A DNA stretch of 64,000 nt. It comes from an uncultured Collinsella sp. (GTDB lineage Bacteria > Actinomycetota > Coriobacteriia > Coriobacteriales > Coriobacteriaceae). The notes under the pieces were generated by a model. The model had not been told where the DNA came from. It searched no databases and saw nothing but the letters and a program-made list of their open reading frames with translations. Where the stretch lies: the NCBI GenBank assembly GCA_902470365.1, contig CABRFZ010000004.1:1-64000 (forward strand). Reading direction: 5' to 3'. Shown here piece after piece: positions 54,177 through 61,338 of the stretch (the stretch's first letter is position 1; every line of letters starts with the position of its first letter). A program made the translations under genes and the position numbers.

Positions 54177-55073
54177 GTGACCGATCGGTCCCTGACTCTT
54201 TCCGCGCCGGCAAAGATTAACCTCTACCTGGGGGTTCATACCGAGCGCGATGACCGCGGCTACCACAGGGTCGATTCCCTGATGGCGGCCGTCGGTCTTT
54301 CCGATACCGTGACGGTCACGCCGGCGCAGGCGCTGACCGTCCAGACGGTTCCAGCATCAGATTTTCCCATGCAAAAGAATACGGCGTATCGGGCTGCGGT
54401 TGCTATGGCCGAGCATTATGGTCGCGAGGCAAACATCTGCGTGACGATTGAGAAACGCATTCCATTGTGCGCCGGCTTGGGCGGCCCCTCGACGGATGCG
54501 GCCGCGGTCATTGTCGCCTTGGCGGAGCTCTGGGGCATTGATCGCACCGACCCAGCGCTCGATGACATTGCGCGGGGCATTGGTGCCGACGTCCCGTTCT
54601 TTTTGCACGCGAGCCCTGCGTTTTACGTAGGTGGGGGAGACGTGCTGACAACTGAGTACCCCGCGCTGCCCGCGACGCCCGTCGTACTGGTTAAGCCGCG
54701 CGAGGCAAGCGTTTCGACAATTGAAGCCTATCGACGTTTTGACGAGGCCCCGGTGCCTGCGGACAAGCCCGGCGCGATGGCTTCTGCATTGCGTGCCGGT
54801 GATGCCGAGACGGCATATGCACTCATCCATAACAACCTTGGTGTCATTTCCGCACAGATGGAGTCGCAGATTCAAACGGTCCTCGACTGGCTGCGTAAAC
54901 AGGACGGAACCGTTGCTGTAGATGTGTGCGGATCGGGTGCCTGCTCGTTTGCCATTTGCGACACCGCTGCCACGGCCGAAAGGCTTGCCGATGCTGCCCA
55001 GCAAAATGGCTGGTGGGCCTGCGCGACTGAGCTTATTTCCAACACGGTTCAAATCGACGCGCCAAAGAAATAA
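54177..55073 (+). CDS. ispE: 4-diphosphocytidyl-2-C-methyl-D-erythritol kinase
   Basis: 298 residues, GTG start 2 nt after the veg stop. MEP-pathway kinase of the GHMP family. SAPAKINLYLGV at the start, LCAGLGGPSTDAAAVIVALAELWG (GHMP loop, here GGPST for the common GGGSS) and DVCGSGACSFAI at the end. With the DXS-family gene at 776 it supports non-mevalonate isoprenoid synthesis. Confidence 0.95.
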   Translation: MTDRSLTLSAPAKINLYLGVHTERDDRGYHRVDSLMAAVGLSDTVTVTPAQALTVQTVPASDFPMQKNTAYRAAVAMAEHYGREANICVTIEKRIPLCAGLGGPSTDAAAVIVALAELWGIDRTDPALDDIARGIGADVPFFLHASPAFYVGGGDVLTTEYPALPATPVVLVKPREASVSTIEAYRRFDEAPVPADKPGAMASALRAGDAETAYALIHNNLGVISAQMESQIQTVLDWLRKQDGTVAVDVCGSGACSFAICDTAATAERLADAAQQNGWWACATELISNTVQIDAPKK

Positions 55074-55122
55074 AAATTTCTCTAGCACGCGGCGAAAATC
55101 TTTGTTACTATAGTCGAGCTAA

Positions 55123-55199
55123 CGGGTTGTGGCTCAGTTTGGTAGAGCACTGCGTTCGGGACGCAGGGGTCGCTGGTTCAAATCCAGTCAACCCGACCA
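55123..55199 (+). tRNA. tRNA-Pro (anticodon CGG)
   Basis: 77 nt with encoded CCA. Acceptor CGGGTTG/CAACCCG, anticodon stem CTGCG/CGCAG with loop TTCGGGA (anticodon CGG), and T-arm CTGGTTCAAATCCAG. Confidence 0.96.
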
Positions 55200-55209
55200 G
55201 AGCATGAGG

Positions 55210-55238
55210 AGGGACCGCTTCTTGCGGTCCCTTTTTTT
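55210..55238 (+). terminator. Terminator of tRNA-Pro
   Basis: AGGGACCGC-ttctt-GCGGTCCCT followed by seven T. Confidence 0.93.
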
Positions 55239-55251
55239 AGCTAGTGTTGTG

Positions 55252-55275
55252 ATACCGCGATACCCGCGGTATACT
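55252..55275 (+). promoter_or_regulatory. Inverted repeat at the tatA promoter
   Basis: ATACCGC-gataccc-GCGGTAT runs into TATACT (55270-55275), a good -10 for tatA; the overlap suggests an operator. Confidence 0.4.
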
Positions 55276-55311
55276 CATTCGAGCTTGTCTCGCTGTATTG
55301 TGGAGGTCTAC

Positions 55312-55587
55312 ATGATTGGACTGAGGGCTCCTGAGCTCATCATTATTCTCGTCGTTGTCCTGATTATCTTCGGGCCCAAGAACCTGCCGAAGCTCGGCAA
55401 GTCCCTCGGCTCTACCGTCAAGAATATCCGTGAGGGTATGGAGGGCGACGATAAGGCCGAGACCAAGCAGGCCGAGGAGGTCGTGGTCGAGCAGTCCGAG
55501 GAGGACAAGGAGATCGCTGAACTCGAGGCCAAGCTCGCTGCTGCCAAGAAGAAGCAGGCAGAGGACAGCGACGCGGACGCAGAGTAG
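55312..55587 (+). CDS. tatA: Sec-independent translocase TatA/TatB-type protein
   Basis: 91 residues, ATG after TGGAGGTCTAC. One N-terminal membrane helix APELIIILVVVLIIFGP, the FGPKNLPKLGKSLGSTVKNIREGM amphipathic helix (TatA hallmark with FG and LP), and a charged tail with a coiled-coil-like EDKEIAELEAKLAAAKKKQAE. It moves folded proteins with twin-Arg signals; the lipoprotein at the left edge may be a client. tatC is not in view. Confidence 0.92.
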   Translation: MIGLRAPELIIILVVVLIIFGPKNLPKLGKSLGSTVKNIREGMEGDDKAETKQAEEVVVEQSEEDKEIAELEAKLAAAKKKQAEDSDADAE

Positions 55588-55612
55588 TCCCATCCCTTTG
55601 GGGTGAGCACCT

Positions 55613-55645
55613 GACCGGCTTGCCCGCAGGCTAGCCGGTCTTTTT
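55613..55645 (+). terminator. Terminator of tatA
   Basis: GACCGGCT / AGCCGGTC stem and five T. Confidence 0.88.
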
Positions 55646-55693
55646 CGTTTTGTTGACAGTTGATTGTTTGATCAGAGTTGGGGAGATATCCGT

Positions 55694-56164
55694 ATGGACG
55701 CAAGCCAGATCGTACTGACCGCTGAGGGCCGCCAGAAGCTCGTCGAGGAGCTCGCTTGGCGTGAGGGCGATTACGCCAAGGAGATCGTCGAGGACATCAA
55801 GGAAGCCCGCGCGTTCGGCGACCTTTCGGAGAACTCCGAGTACGACGCCGCTAAGGACAAGCAGGCCCAGAACGCCGCTCGTATCGCCGAGATCCAGGCC
55901 ATCCTCGCCAACGCTCAGGTTGCTGCCACCACGGGCGACCTGACCGTCTCCATCGGTTCCACCGTTTCGCTGATTGATCCCAACGGCGAGGTCATGGAAG
56001 TCACGCTCGTCGGTACCACCGAGACCAACTCGCTCGAGCACAAGATTTCCAACGAGTCTCCGGTCGGTCACGCCATCATCGGTCACGGCGAGGGCGACTC
56101 CGTCGAGGTCGTTACGCCTTCCGGCAAGACTCGCGTCTACACCATCGCCAAGATCGCACGCTAG
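55694..56164 (+). CDS. greA: Transcript cleavage factor GreA
   Basis: 156 residues, ATG after TTGGGGAGATATC. Rescues backtracked RNA polymerase. The N-terminal coiled coil with IKEARAFGDLSENSEYDAAKDKQ carries the acidic tip residues; C-terminal FKBP-like domain VEVVTPSGKTRVYTIAKIAR. Usual length. Precedes lysS, a common order. Confidence 0.96.
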   Translation: MDASQIVLTAEGRQKLVEELAWREGDYAKEIVEDIKEARAFGDLSENSEYDAAKDKQAQNAARIAEIQAILANAQVAATTGDLTVSIGSTVSLIDPNGEVMEVTLVGTTETNSLEHKISNESPVGHAIIGHGEGDSVEVVTPSGKTRVYTIAKIAR

Positions 56165-56243
56165 ACCACGGTCCCGCGTAAAGGTATGTTTTCGCTCCCT
56201 GGGACCGAATCCTGGGGAGCGTTTTAGTTTGAGGAGCTAACTT

Positions 56244-58208
56244 ATGGCAGAGAACCAGAACGCCGCCGATCAGGCATCGACGCTCAACGACGAGCGCGCC
56301 ACCCGCCTGGCCAAGCGCGCCGCCCTGTTCGAGGCGGGCCAGAACCCCTATCCCGAGCACTCTGAGCTTGAGGACTACGTCGCCGATATCGAGACTAAGT
56401 ACGCCGAGCTTGCCGATGGCGAGGACACCGAGGACGTCGTGAAGATCGCCGGCCGCGTGGTCGCCAAACGCGGTCAGGGCAAGATCATGTTCATCGTCGT
56501 GCGCGATGCGACTGCCGAGATTCAGCTGTTCTGCCGCATCAACGACATGGACGAGGCTGCCTGGAGTACGCTCAAGGCCCTCGACCTGGGCGACATCCTG
56601 GGCGTGACCGGCGTGGTCGTGCGCACCCAGCGTGGCCAGCTTTCCGTTGCCCCTAAGAGCGCGACCCTGCTTGCCAAGGCCGTTCGTCCGCTGCCCGAGA
56701 AGTTCCACGGTCTTTCCGACAAGGAGACCCGCTATCGCCAGCGCTATGTCGACCTGATCGCCAACGACGACGTTCGCGAGACCTTCCGTAAGCGTTCGCA
56801 GATTCTCTCCACCTTCCGTCGCTTTATGGAGTCCGACGGCTATATGGAGGTCGAGACCCCCATCCTGCAGACCATCCAAGGCGGCGCTACTGCCAAGCCG
56901 TTCATTACCCACTTCAACGCGCTCGATCAGGAGTGCTACCTGCGTATTGCCACCGAGCTGCACCTCAAGCGCTGCATCGTCGGTGGTTTTGAGCGTGTGT
57001 TCGAGATCGGCCGCATCTTCCGTAACGAGGGCATGGACCTTACTCACAACCCCGAGTTCACCACGATGGAGGCCTACCGTGCCTTCTCCGACCTCGAGGG
57101 CATGAAGGCGCTCGCCCAGGGCGTCATTAAGGCGGCTAACAAGGCCATCGGCAACCCCGAGGTCATCGAGTACCAGGGCCAGGCCATCGACCTTTCTGGT
57201 GAGTGGGCCAGCCGTCCCATGACCGACATCGTCTCCGACGTGCTCGGCAAGCAGGTCACCATCGACACGCCGGTCGAGGAGCTTGCTGCCGCCGCGCGCG
57301 AGAAGGGCCTGGAGATTAAGCCCGAGTGGACCGCCGGCAAGATTATCGCCGAGATCTACGATGAGCTGGGCGAGGACACCATCGTCAACCCGACCTTCGT
57401 GTGCGATTACCCCATCGAGGTCAGCCCGCTTGCCAAGCGTTTTGAGGACGACCCGCGCCTGACGCACCGCTTTGAGCTGGTTATTGCCGGCCACGAGTAC
57501 GCCAACGCGTTCTCCGAGCTCAACGACCCGGTCGACCAGGCCGAGCGCTTTGCCGCTCAGATGGCCGAGAAGGCCGGCGGTGACGACGAGGCCATGGAGT
57601 ACGACGAGGACTACGTGCGCGCCCTCGAGTACGGTATGCCTCCCGCGGGCGGCATTGGCATTGGTATCGACCGCGTGGTCATGCTGCTTACCAACCAGGC
57701 TTCCATCCGCGACGTGCTGCTGTTCCCGCACATGAAGCCCGAGAAGGGTTTCCAGTCCGGTGCCGCTGCCGCCAAGGCTACCGAGGCCGGCAACGCCGCG
57801 AGCCCGTTCGTTACGTCGCTCAAGCCCACGGTTGATTATTCCAAGATTGCCGTTGAGCCGCTGTTTGAGGAGTTCGTCGACTTTGATACCTTCTCCAAGA
57901 GCGACTTCCGCGCTGTGAAGGTCAAGGCATGCGAGGCCGTCAAGAAGTCCAAGAAGCTGCTGAACTTTACGCTCGACGACGGCACCGGCACCGACCGTAC
58001 CATCCTCTCCGGCATTCACGAGTACTACGAGCCCGAGGACCTGGTCGGCAAGACCTTGCTCGCCATCACCAACCTGCCTCCGCGCAAGATGATGGGTATT
58101 CCCAGCTGCGGCATGCTGATCAGCGCTGTCCACGAGGAGGAGGGCGAGGAGCGTCTCAATCTGATCCAGCTCGACGCTTCCATCCCCGCCGGCGCAAAGA
58201 TGTACTAA
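56244..58208 (+). CDS. lysS: Lysyl-tRNA synthetase with C-terminal tRNA-binding domain
   Basis: 654 residues, about 150 longer than usual class II LysRS. N-terminal OB anticodon domain (GRVVAKRGQGKIMFIVVRDATAEIQL), class II motifs: FRRFMESDGYMEVETPILQ, EIGRIFRNEGMDLTHNPEFTTMEAY, and GGIGIGIDRVVMLLT (motif 3). From about 545 on there is an appended EMAPII/Trbp111-like domain (FDTFSKSDFRAVKVKACEAV, ITNLPPRKMMGIPSCGMLISA), the fold known from MetRS C-termini. No stop separates the two, so it is a true fusion; it likely increases tRNA affinity. Downstream hairpin at 58212. Confidence 0.96.
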   Translation: MAENQNAADQASTLNDERATRLAKRAALFEAGQNPYPEHSELEDYVADIETKYAELADGEDTEDVVKIAGRVVAKRGQGKIMFIVVRDATAEIQLFCRINDMDEAAWSTLKALDLGDILGVTGVVVRTQRGQLSVAPKSATLLAKAVRPLPEKFHGLSDKETRYRQRYVDLIANDDVRETFRKRSQILSTFRRFMESDGYMEVETPILQTIQGGATAKPFITHFNALDQECYLRIATELHLKRCIVGGFERVFEIGRIFRNEGMDLTHNPEFTTMEAYRAFSDLEGMKALAQGVIKAANKAIGNPEVIEYQGQAIDLSGEWASRPMTDIVSDVLGKQVTIDTPVEELAAAAREKGLEIKPEWTAGKIIAEIYDELGEDTIVNPTFVCDYPIEVSPLAKRFEDDPRLTHRFELVIAGHEYANAFSELNDPVDQAERFAAQMAEKAGGDDEAMEYDEDYVRALEYGMPPAGGIGIGIDRVVMLLTNQASIRDVLLFPHMKPEKGFQSGAAAAKATEAGNAASPFVTSLKPTVDYSKIAVEPLFEEFVDFDTFSKSDFRAVKVKACEAVKKSKKLLNFTLDDGTGTDRTILSGIHEYYEPEDLVGKTLLAITNLPPRKMMGIPSCGMLISAVHEEEGEERLNLIQLDASIPAGAKMY

Positions 58209-58211
58209 CTA

Positions 58212-58238
58212 GTTACGCGGTTCTACGAACCGCGTAAC
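58212..58238. repeat. Hairpin behind lysS, GTTACGCGG family
   Basis: 12-bp stem GTTACGCGGTTC / GAACCGCGTAAC, the same as behind dtd apart from one base pair in the stem. Confidence 0.65.
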
Positions 58239-58251
58239 GGCTCGACGCTGC

Positions 58252-58350
58252 GCGGGCCGCATTTGGACAATCTGACGTTCAACTTCAAGGGCGCGACCAG
58301 AAGGTCAGCGCCCTTTCGTTTCACGTCACCTTGTCTCAAATGCGGCCCGC
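58252..58350 (+). terminator. lysS terminator inside an outer inverted repeat
   Basis: Inner AAGGGCGC / GCGCCCTT(TCGTTT) at 58287-58316 is a likely terminator. Outer arms GCGGGCCGCATTTGGACAA (58252-58270) and its near complement (58331-58350) enclose it, the same two-tier design as behind groEL. Confidence 0.7.
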
Positions 58351-58626
58351 TCGCTGACTTATGCTCAACCTGCGGCGCCATTTTGCTTGAAGGCACCTTG
58401 CTCGCTCTGGCGGGCTTTCGCTGTCCGTCCTCTATCTGCGGTGTTGCCCTGGTTGGCACTTAGGGACGTTCCTTTTCTGCCGGCACTTGGGGACAGTCCT
58501 AGTCGTTGGGGATCTACCGACGCATTGGGGGTTTGCGCCTTCCATGCATGACAGCCGTCTCTTTTATGTTTCCTTTAGCCGTTGCTGCCTAGGATGGGGG
58601 TTAGTCGGTAGGAAGGGAGCGTCTAT
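58351..58626. other. Gene-free spacer before thrE
   Basis: 276 bp. Two similar words GGCACTTAGGGACGTTCC and GGCACTTGGGGACAGTCC 32 bp apart at 58454-58499 resemble the GGGACAG repeat cores. No gene seen; the ribosome site of the next gene (GGTAGGAAGGGAGC) ends the region. Confidence 0.5.
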
Positions 58627-60195
58627 ATGGACGACGCGAGCGAGCGTTCAATCGAAGAGGACATGCTCGATCAGTTCAATTACTTTGATGATGAGGACGA
58701 GGAGCTGATCGACCGTCGCGAGCCAGCGCCGCTTGATTCCTTTGATCTGGTCGATGAAGAGACTGATGAGGTTGAGGACGAATCAACGGAGCCCTCACAG
58801 CCTTCGCGCCTTAACTCGCTGCTTTCGAGAGCCCCCATGCACCACGGCGTTCGTGCCGGCGCGCTCCATATGAAAACTGACTGGCACCAGATCGTGACGG
58901 CAGGCGATGAGCTTGCCGTCGATGCGCCGCTCACCGATAAATCATCCATCATCTGCCGCACCGGCATGCTTATGCTGGCAAGCGGAACGGGTGCCTGGCG
59001 CGTGCGCGATACCATGAATCGTGTTGCCGCCGTACTCGGTGTCACCATCCACGTTGACTTAAGTCTTCTGTCGTTTGAGTGCACCTGCATCGAAGATGGT
59101 CACTGCTTTAATGAGGTCGTCAGCTTGCCCACAACGGGCGTCAATACCCATCGCATTTGGATGATGGAGAGTTTCCTCAAGGAAATCGAGACCTATGGTC
59201 GTCGCTTCACGGTGCACGAGTATCACGAGATGCTCAAGACCGTTGAGAGTTCAAAACCTGATTACGCGCCTTGGCAACAGGGCCTTGCGGCGGCCTGCGC
59301 CTGTGGCGCCTTCGTTTTTTTGCTCGGCGGCGGCCCTATCGAGATGGCCTGCGCGTTCGTGGGCGCGGGTGTCGGCAACTTTGCCCGCTCCCATATTCTC
59401 AAGCAAGGCCTTGGTCAGTTCAGCGCGCTGACGACCGGCGTTGCGCTCGCTTGCGTTTCGTATCTGCTGGCATTGCTCGGCCTTGGCCAGGTCATACCGG
59501 GGGCAATGTCGCACCAAGAAGGCTATATCGGCGCCATGCTCTTTGTGATTCCCGGCTTTCCACTCATTACGGCAGGCCTCGACATCGCTAAGCTCGACAT
59601 GCGAAGCGGTATCGAGCGCCTTTCATATGCCGTATCGATTATTGTGATGGCGACCCTCGTAGGTTGGATGGTTGCCGAGTGTGTTGGCCTGGCGCCGGAC
59701 GACTTTGCCCCACTGGGCCTTTCGCCGCTTGCCCTTACGCTCCTGCGCGTGGTGATGAGCTTCGTTGGCGTATTCGGCTTCTCGGTGATGTTCAACAGCC
59801 CGGTAAAGATGGCCGCGGCAGCTGGGTTGATCGGCGCCGTGTCCAATACCCTGCGTCTGACCCTTGTCGATGCGCCGACGATGATTCCCTTCCTGGGCCT
59901 CAGCACGGGAATGCCTCCCGAGGCAGCAGCGTTTATCGGCGCGCTGGTATCGGGGCTGCTCGCAAGCTTGGCTGAAGTCAAGCTCACCTACCCGCGCATC
60001 GCCCTCACGGTGCCTTCGATTGTCATTATGGTGCCGGGCTTGTATCTGTATCGCTCGATGTATTACATGTGCACCTTCGACACGGTCAATATGCTCGGCT
60101 GGTTTGTGCGCGCAGTGCTCATCGTAGCGTTTCTGCCCGTTGGACTGGGTGTGGCGCGTACGCTCACCGACCCTCGCTGGCGCCACACCAGCTAA
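58627..60195 (+). CDS. ThrE-family threonine/serine exporter, single chain
   Basis: 522 residues. The first ~75 residues are acidic and likely cytoplasmic (EEDMLDQFNYFDDEDEELID). A soluble ThrE part follows (~90-215; CRTGMLMLASGTGAWRVRDTMNRVAAVLG), and then about ten membrane segments covering both the PF06738 and PF12821 halves (GGGPIEMACAFVGAGVGNFARSH; GALVSGLLASLAEVKLTYPRIALTVPSIVIMVPG). In many bacteria these halves are two proteins (YjjP/YjjB); here they are fused as in Corynebacterium ThrE. Exports threonine or serine, or possibly dicarboxylate. Confidence 0.9.
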   Translation: MDDASERSIEEDMLDQFNYFDDEDEELIDRREPAPLDSFDLVDEETDEVEDESTEPSQPSRLNSLLSRAPMHHGVRAGALHMKTDWHQIVTAGDELAVDAPLTDKSSIICRTGMLMLASGTGAWRVRDTMNRVAAVLGVTIHVDLSLLSFECTCIEDGHCFNEVVSLPTTGVNTHRIWMMESFLKEIETYGRRFTVHEYHEMLKTVESSKPDYAPWQQGLAAACACGAFVFLLGGGPIEMACAFVGAGVGNFARSHILKQGLGQFSALTTGVALACVSYLLALLGLGQVIPGAMSHQEGYIGAMLFVIPGFPLITAGLDIAKLDMRSGIERLSYAVSIIVMATLVGWMVAECVGLAPDDFAPLGLSPLALTLLRVVMSFVGVFGFSVMFNSPVKMAAAAGLIGAVSNTLRLTLVDAPTMIPFLGLSTGMPPEAAAFIGALVSGLLASLAEVKLTYPRIALTVPSIVIMVPGLYLYRSMYYMCTFDTVNMLGWFVRAVLIVAFLPVGLGVARTLTDPRWRHTS

Positions 60196-60228
60196 TTGGT
60201 ACAAGGGTGACAGGTTACTTTGCACCAA
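60196..60228. repeat. Hairpin behind thrE, GGGACAGG family variant
   Basis: TTGGTACAAGGGTGACAGGT then TACTTTGCACCAA: the right arm equals the 22501 copy, while the left arm has changed, leaving an imperfect stem. Confidence 0.7.
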
Positions 60229-60231
60229 ATG

Positions 60232-60298
60232 AGTTGCGGTGAAATAGGGACTGAATTGCTGCTTAAAGGGTCAAAACAGTCCGTATTCCACCGCAACT
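60232..60298. repeat. Hairpin element, GTTGCGGTGAAATA family, second copy
   Basis: AGTTGCGGTGAAATAGGGAC and complementary AGTCCGTATTCCACCGCAAC flank a 24-nt loop. It matches the 32659 copy in both arms but not in the loop. Confidence 0.85.
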
Positions 60299-60349
60299 TA
60301 TGGGGTCGGGGGATTATCGGTGCCCTGCATCTTCATAAACTCAACGCTT

Positions 60350-60369
60350 ACGAAGCGCATGCGTTTCGT
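60350..60369. promoter_or_regulatory. Palindromic operator candidate upstream of the DUF2798 gene
   Basis: ACGAAGCGCATGCGTTTCGT pairs 9 of 10 positions. It lies 45 nt before the leader hairpin and 140 nt before the DUF2798 gene. Confidence 0.45.
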
Positions 60370-60413
60370 GCTAGGCTGGTTCCACCACATAAGTAGTCGC
60401 AGACGCGCGTACC

Positions 60414-60464
60414 ACGGGCGGGCGAGATGAAGTTCCAACAGCTCCATCTTGCCCGCCCGTTTTT
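60414..60464 (+). terminator. Terminator-like hairpin in the DUF2798 leader
   Basis: ACGGGCGGGC / GCCCGCCCGT stem with GATGAAG/CATCTT inner pairing and T5 tail, 45 nt before the gene. Since no gene ends immediately upstream, it may be a leader attenuator. Confidence 0.65.
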
Positions 60465-60508
60465 GTTGCGTGGCGCCGCGGTACAACACAGAGAGGAATC
60501 TGCCCTTT

Positions 60509-61057
60509 ATGCCTATCAACAAACGAGAGAGCCTGCTGTTCACCTTTATCATGTGCTTTTGCATGGTGCTCTGGATGAGCATCTACAACGTTGCCCTGCA
60601 GCACGGGGCCATCAACGGCGAGGTCGTTGCCACTGCGTGGCTCGGCTTCCCCGTTGCCTACATTTTTGCCATGTGCTGCGACTGGTTCGTCGCCAGCCCG
60701 CTCGCCAAGGGTTTCGCCTTTAAGTACTTGGTCACGCCGGGCAAGAGCTCGCCACTTGCCATGACGCTCGCCGTCAGCTCCTGCATGGTCGTTCCCATGG
60801 TCATCATCATGTCGCTGTACGGTGCCTGTGAGGGTCTGACGCACATGCCCGGCGGCATCCTTGCGAACCTGTATTCCGTGCCCGCGATCTGGATGATCAA
60901 CATCCCGCATAATTTTGTGATGGCGCTGCCGTGGAACCTTTTGGTAGCCGGTCCGATTTCCCGCTTCGTCTTCCGTCGCGCCTTCCCTGTGGGGACGGTT
61001 TTCGAGGAGGAGCATGCCGAGCTCTTGGAGCAGGCTATGGCTCCTGAGTGCGAGTAG
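60509..61057 (+). CDS. DUF2798 membrane protein
   Basis: 182 residues from ATG 60509 (GAGAGGAATC about 10 nt upstream; an earlier in-frame ATG lies in the terminator hairpin). About four membrane segments: LLFTFIMCFCMVLWMSIYNVAL, WLGFPVAYIFAMCCDWFV, MVVPMVIIMSLYG, and INIPHNFVMALPWNLLVAGPISRFVFR, matching two DUF2798 repeats. Function unknown. Preceded by a palindrome and a leader terminator, so probably inducible. Confidence 0.75.
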   Translation: MPINKRESLLFTFIMCFCMVLWMSIYNVALQHGAINGEVVATAWLGFPVAYIFAMCCDWFVASPLAKGFAFKYLVTPGKSSPLAMTLAVSSCMVVPMVIIMSLYGACEGLTHMPGGILANLYSVPAIWMINIPHNFVMALPWNLLVAGPISRFVFRRAFPVGTVFEEEHAELLEQAMAPECE

Positions 61058-61223
61058 CTCGCTTAGGGATCTGCTGAGCGCGGGCGACTTGCTTGGTTGG
61101 AGCCCTAAGCGTGGATAGCTCTCTCGGCGACATCGCGGGCGTGAGCGGTGCGCATGACCGGAGGGCCCGTGCTGCTCCGTTGCCCGACGTGCTAGCGCGC
61201 AGAACAATCTGTTGGTGCATTCG
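61058..61223. other. Gene-free stretch
   Basis: 166 bp. Nothing convincing was found; the words CTTAGGG.. and ..CCCTAAG at 61063-61112 could pair over a long loop. Confidence 0.3.
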
Positions 61224-61256
61224 GCGGCTGCTGAAGCGTTTCGGCAGCCGCTTTTT
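61224..61256 (+). terminator. Terminator of the DUF2798 gene
   Basis: GCGGCTGCTGAA-gcgt-TTCGGCAGCCGC followed by TTTTTA. Confidence 0.9.
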
Positions 61257-61268
61257 ATACGGAGTTTA

Positions 61269-61289
61269 AATACAACAGTCTGTTGTATT
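61269..61289 (+). promoter_or_regulatory. 21-bp palindromic operator before the second activase gene
   Basis: Perfect arms AATACAACAG and CTGTTGTATT around a single T. It lies 50 nt before the gene and just upstream of an extended -10 TGGTATATC (61298-61306), in the -35 region, so a bound TetR-type repressor would block transcription. The sequence does not match the palindromes at 7367-7410. Confidence 0.7.
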
Positions 61290-61338
61290 ACGTAGAGTGG
61301 TATATCTCTAGCGGGAAAAATGCGAGAGACGGAGCATT

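Noticed and set aside
55129..55311. Extended start of tatA
   Set aside because: The longer frame runs through tRNA-Pro and its terminator; ATG 55312 has TGGAGG and begins the TatA helix.
56165..56243. T-box riboswitch before lysS
   Set aside because: The leader is under 80 nt and contains neither the AGGGTGGNACCGCG core nor a specifier loop; GGGACC..GGTCCC there is a simple hairpin.
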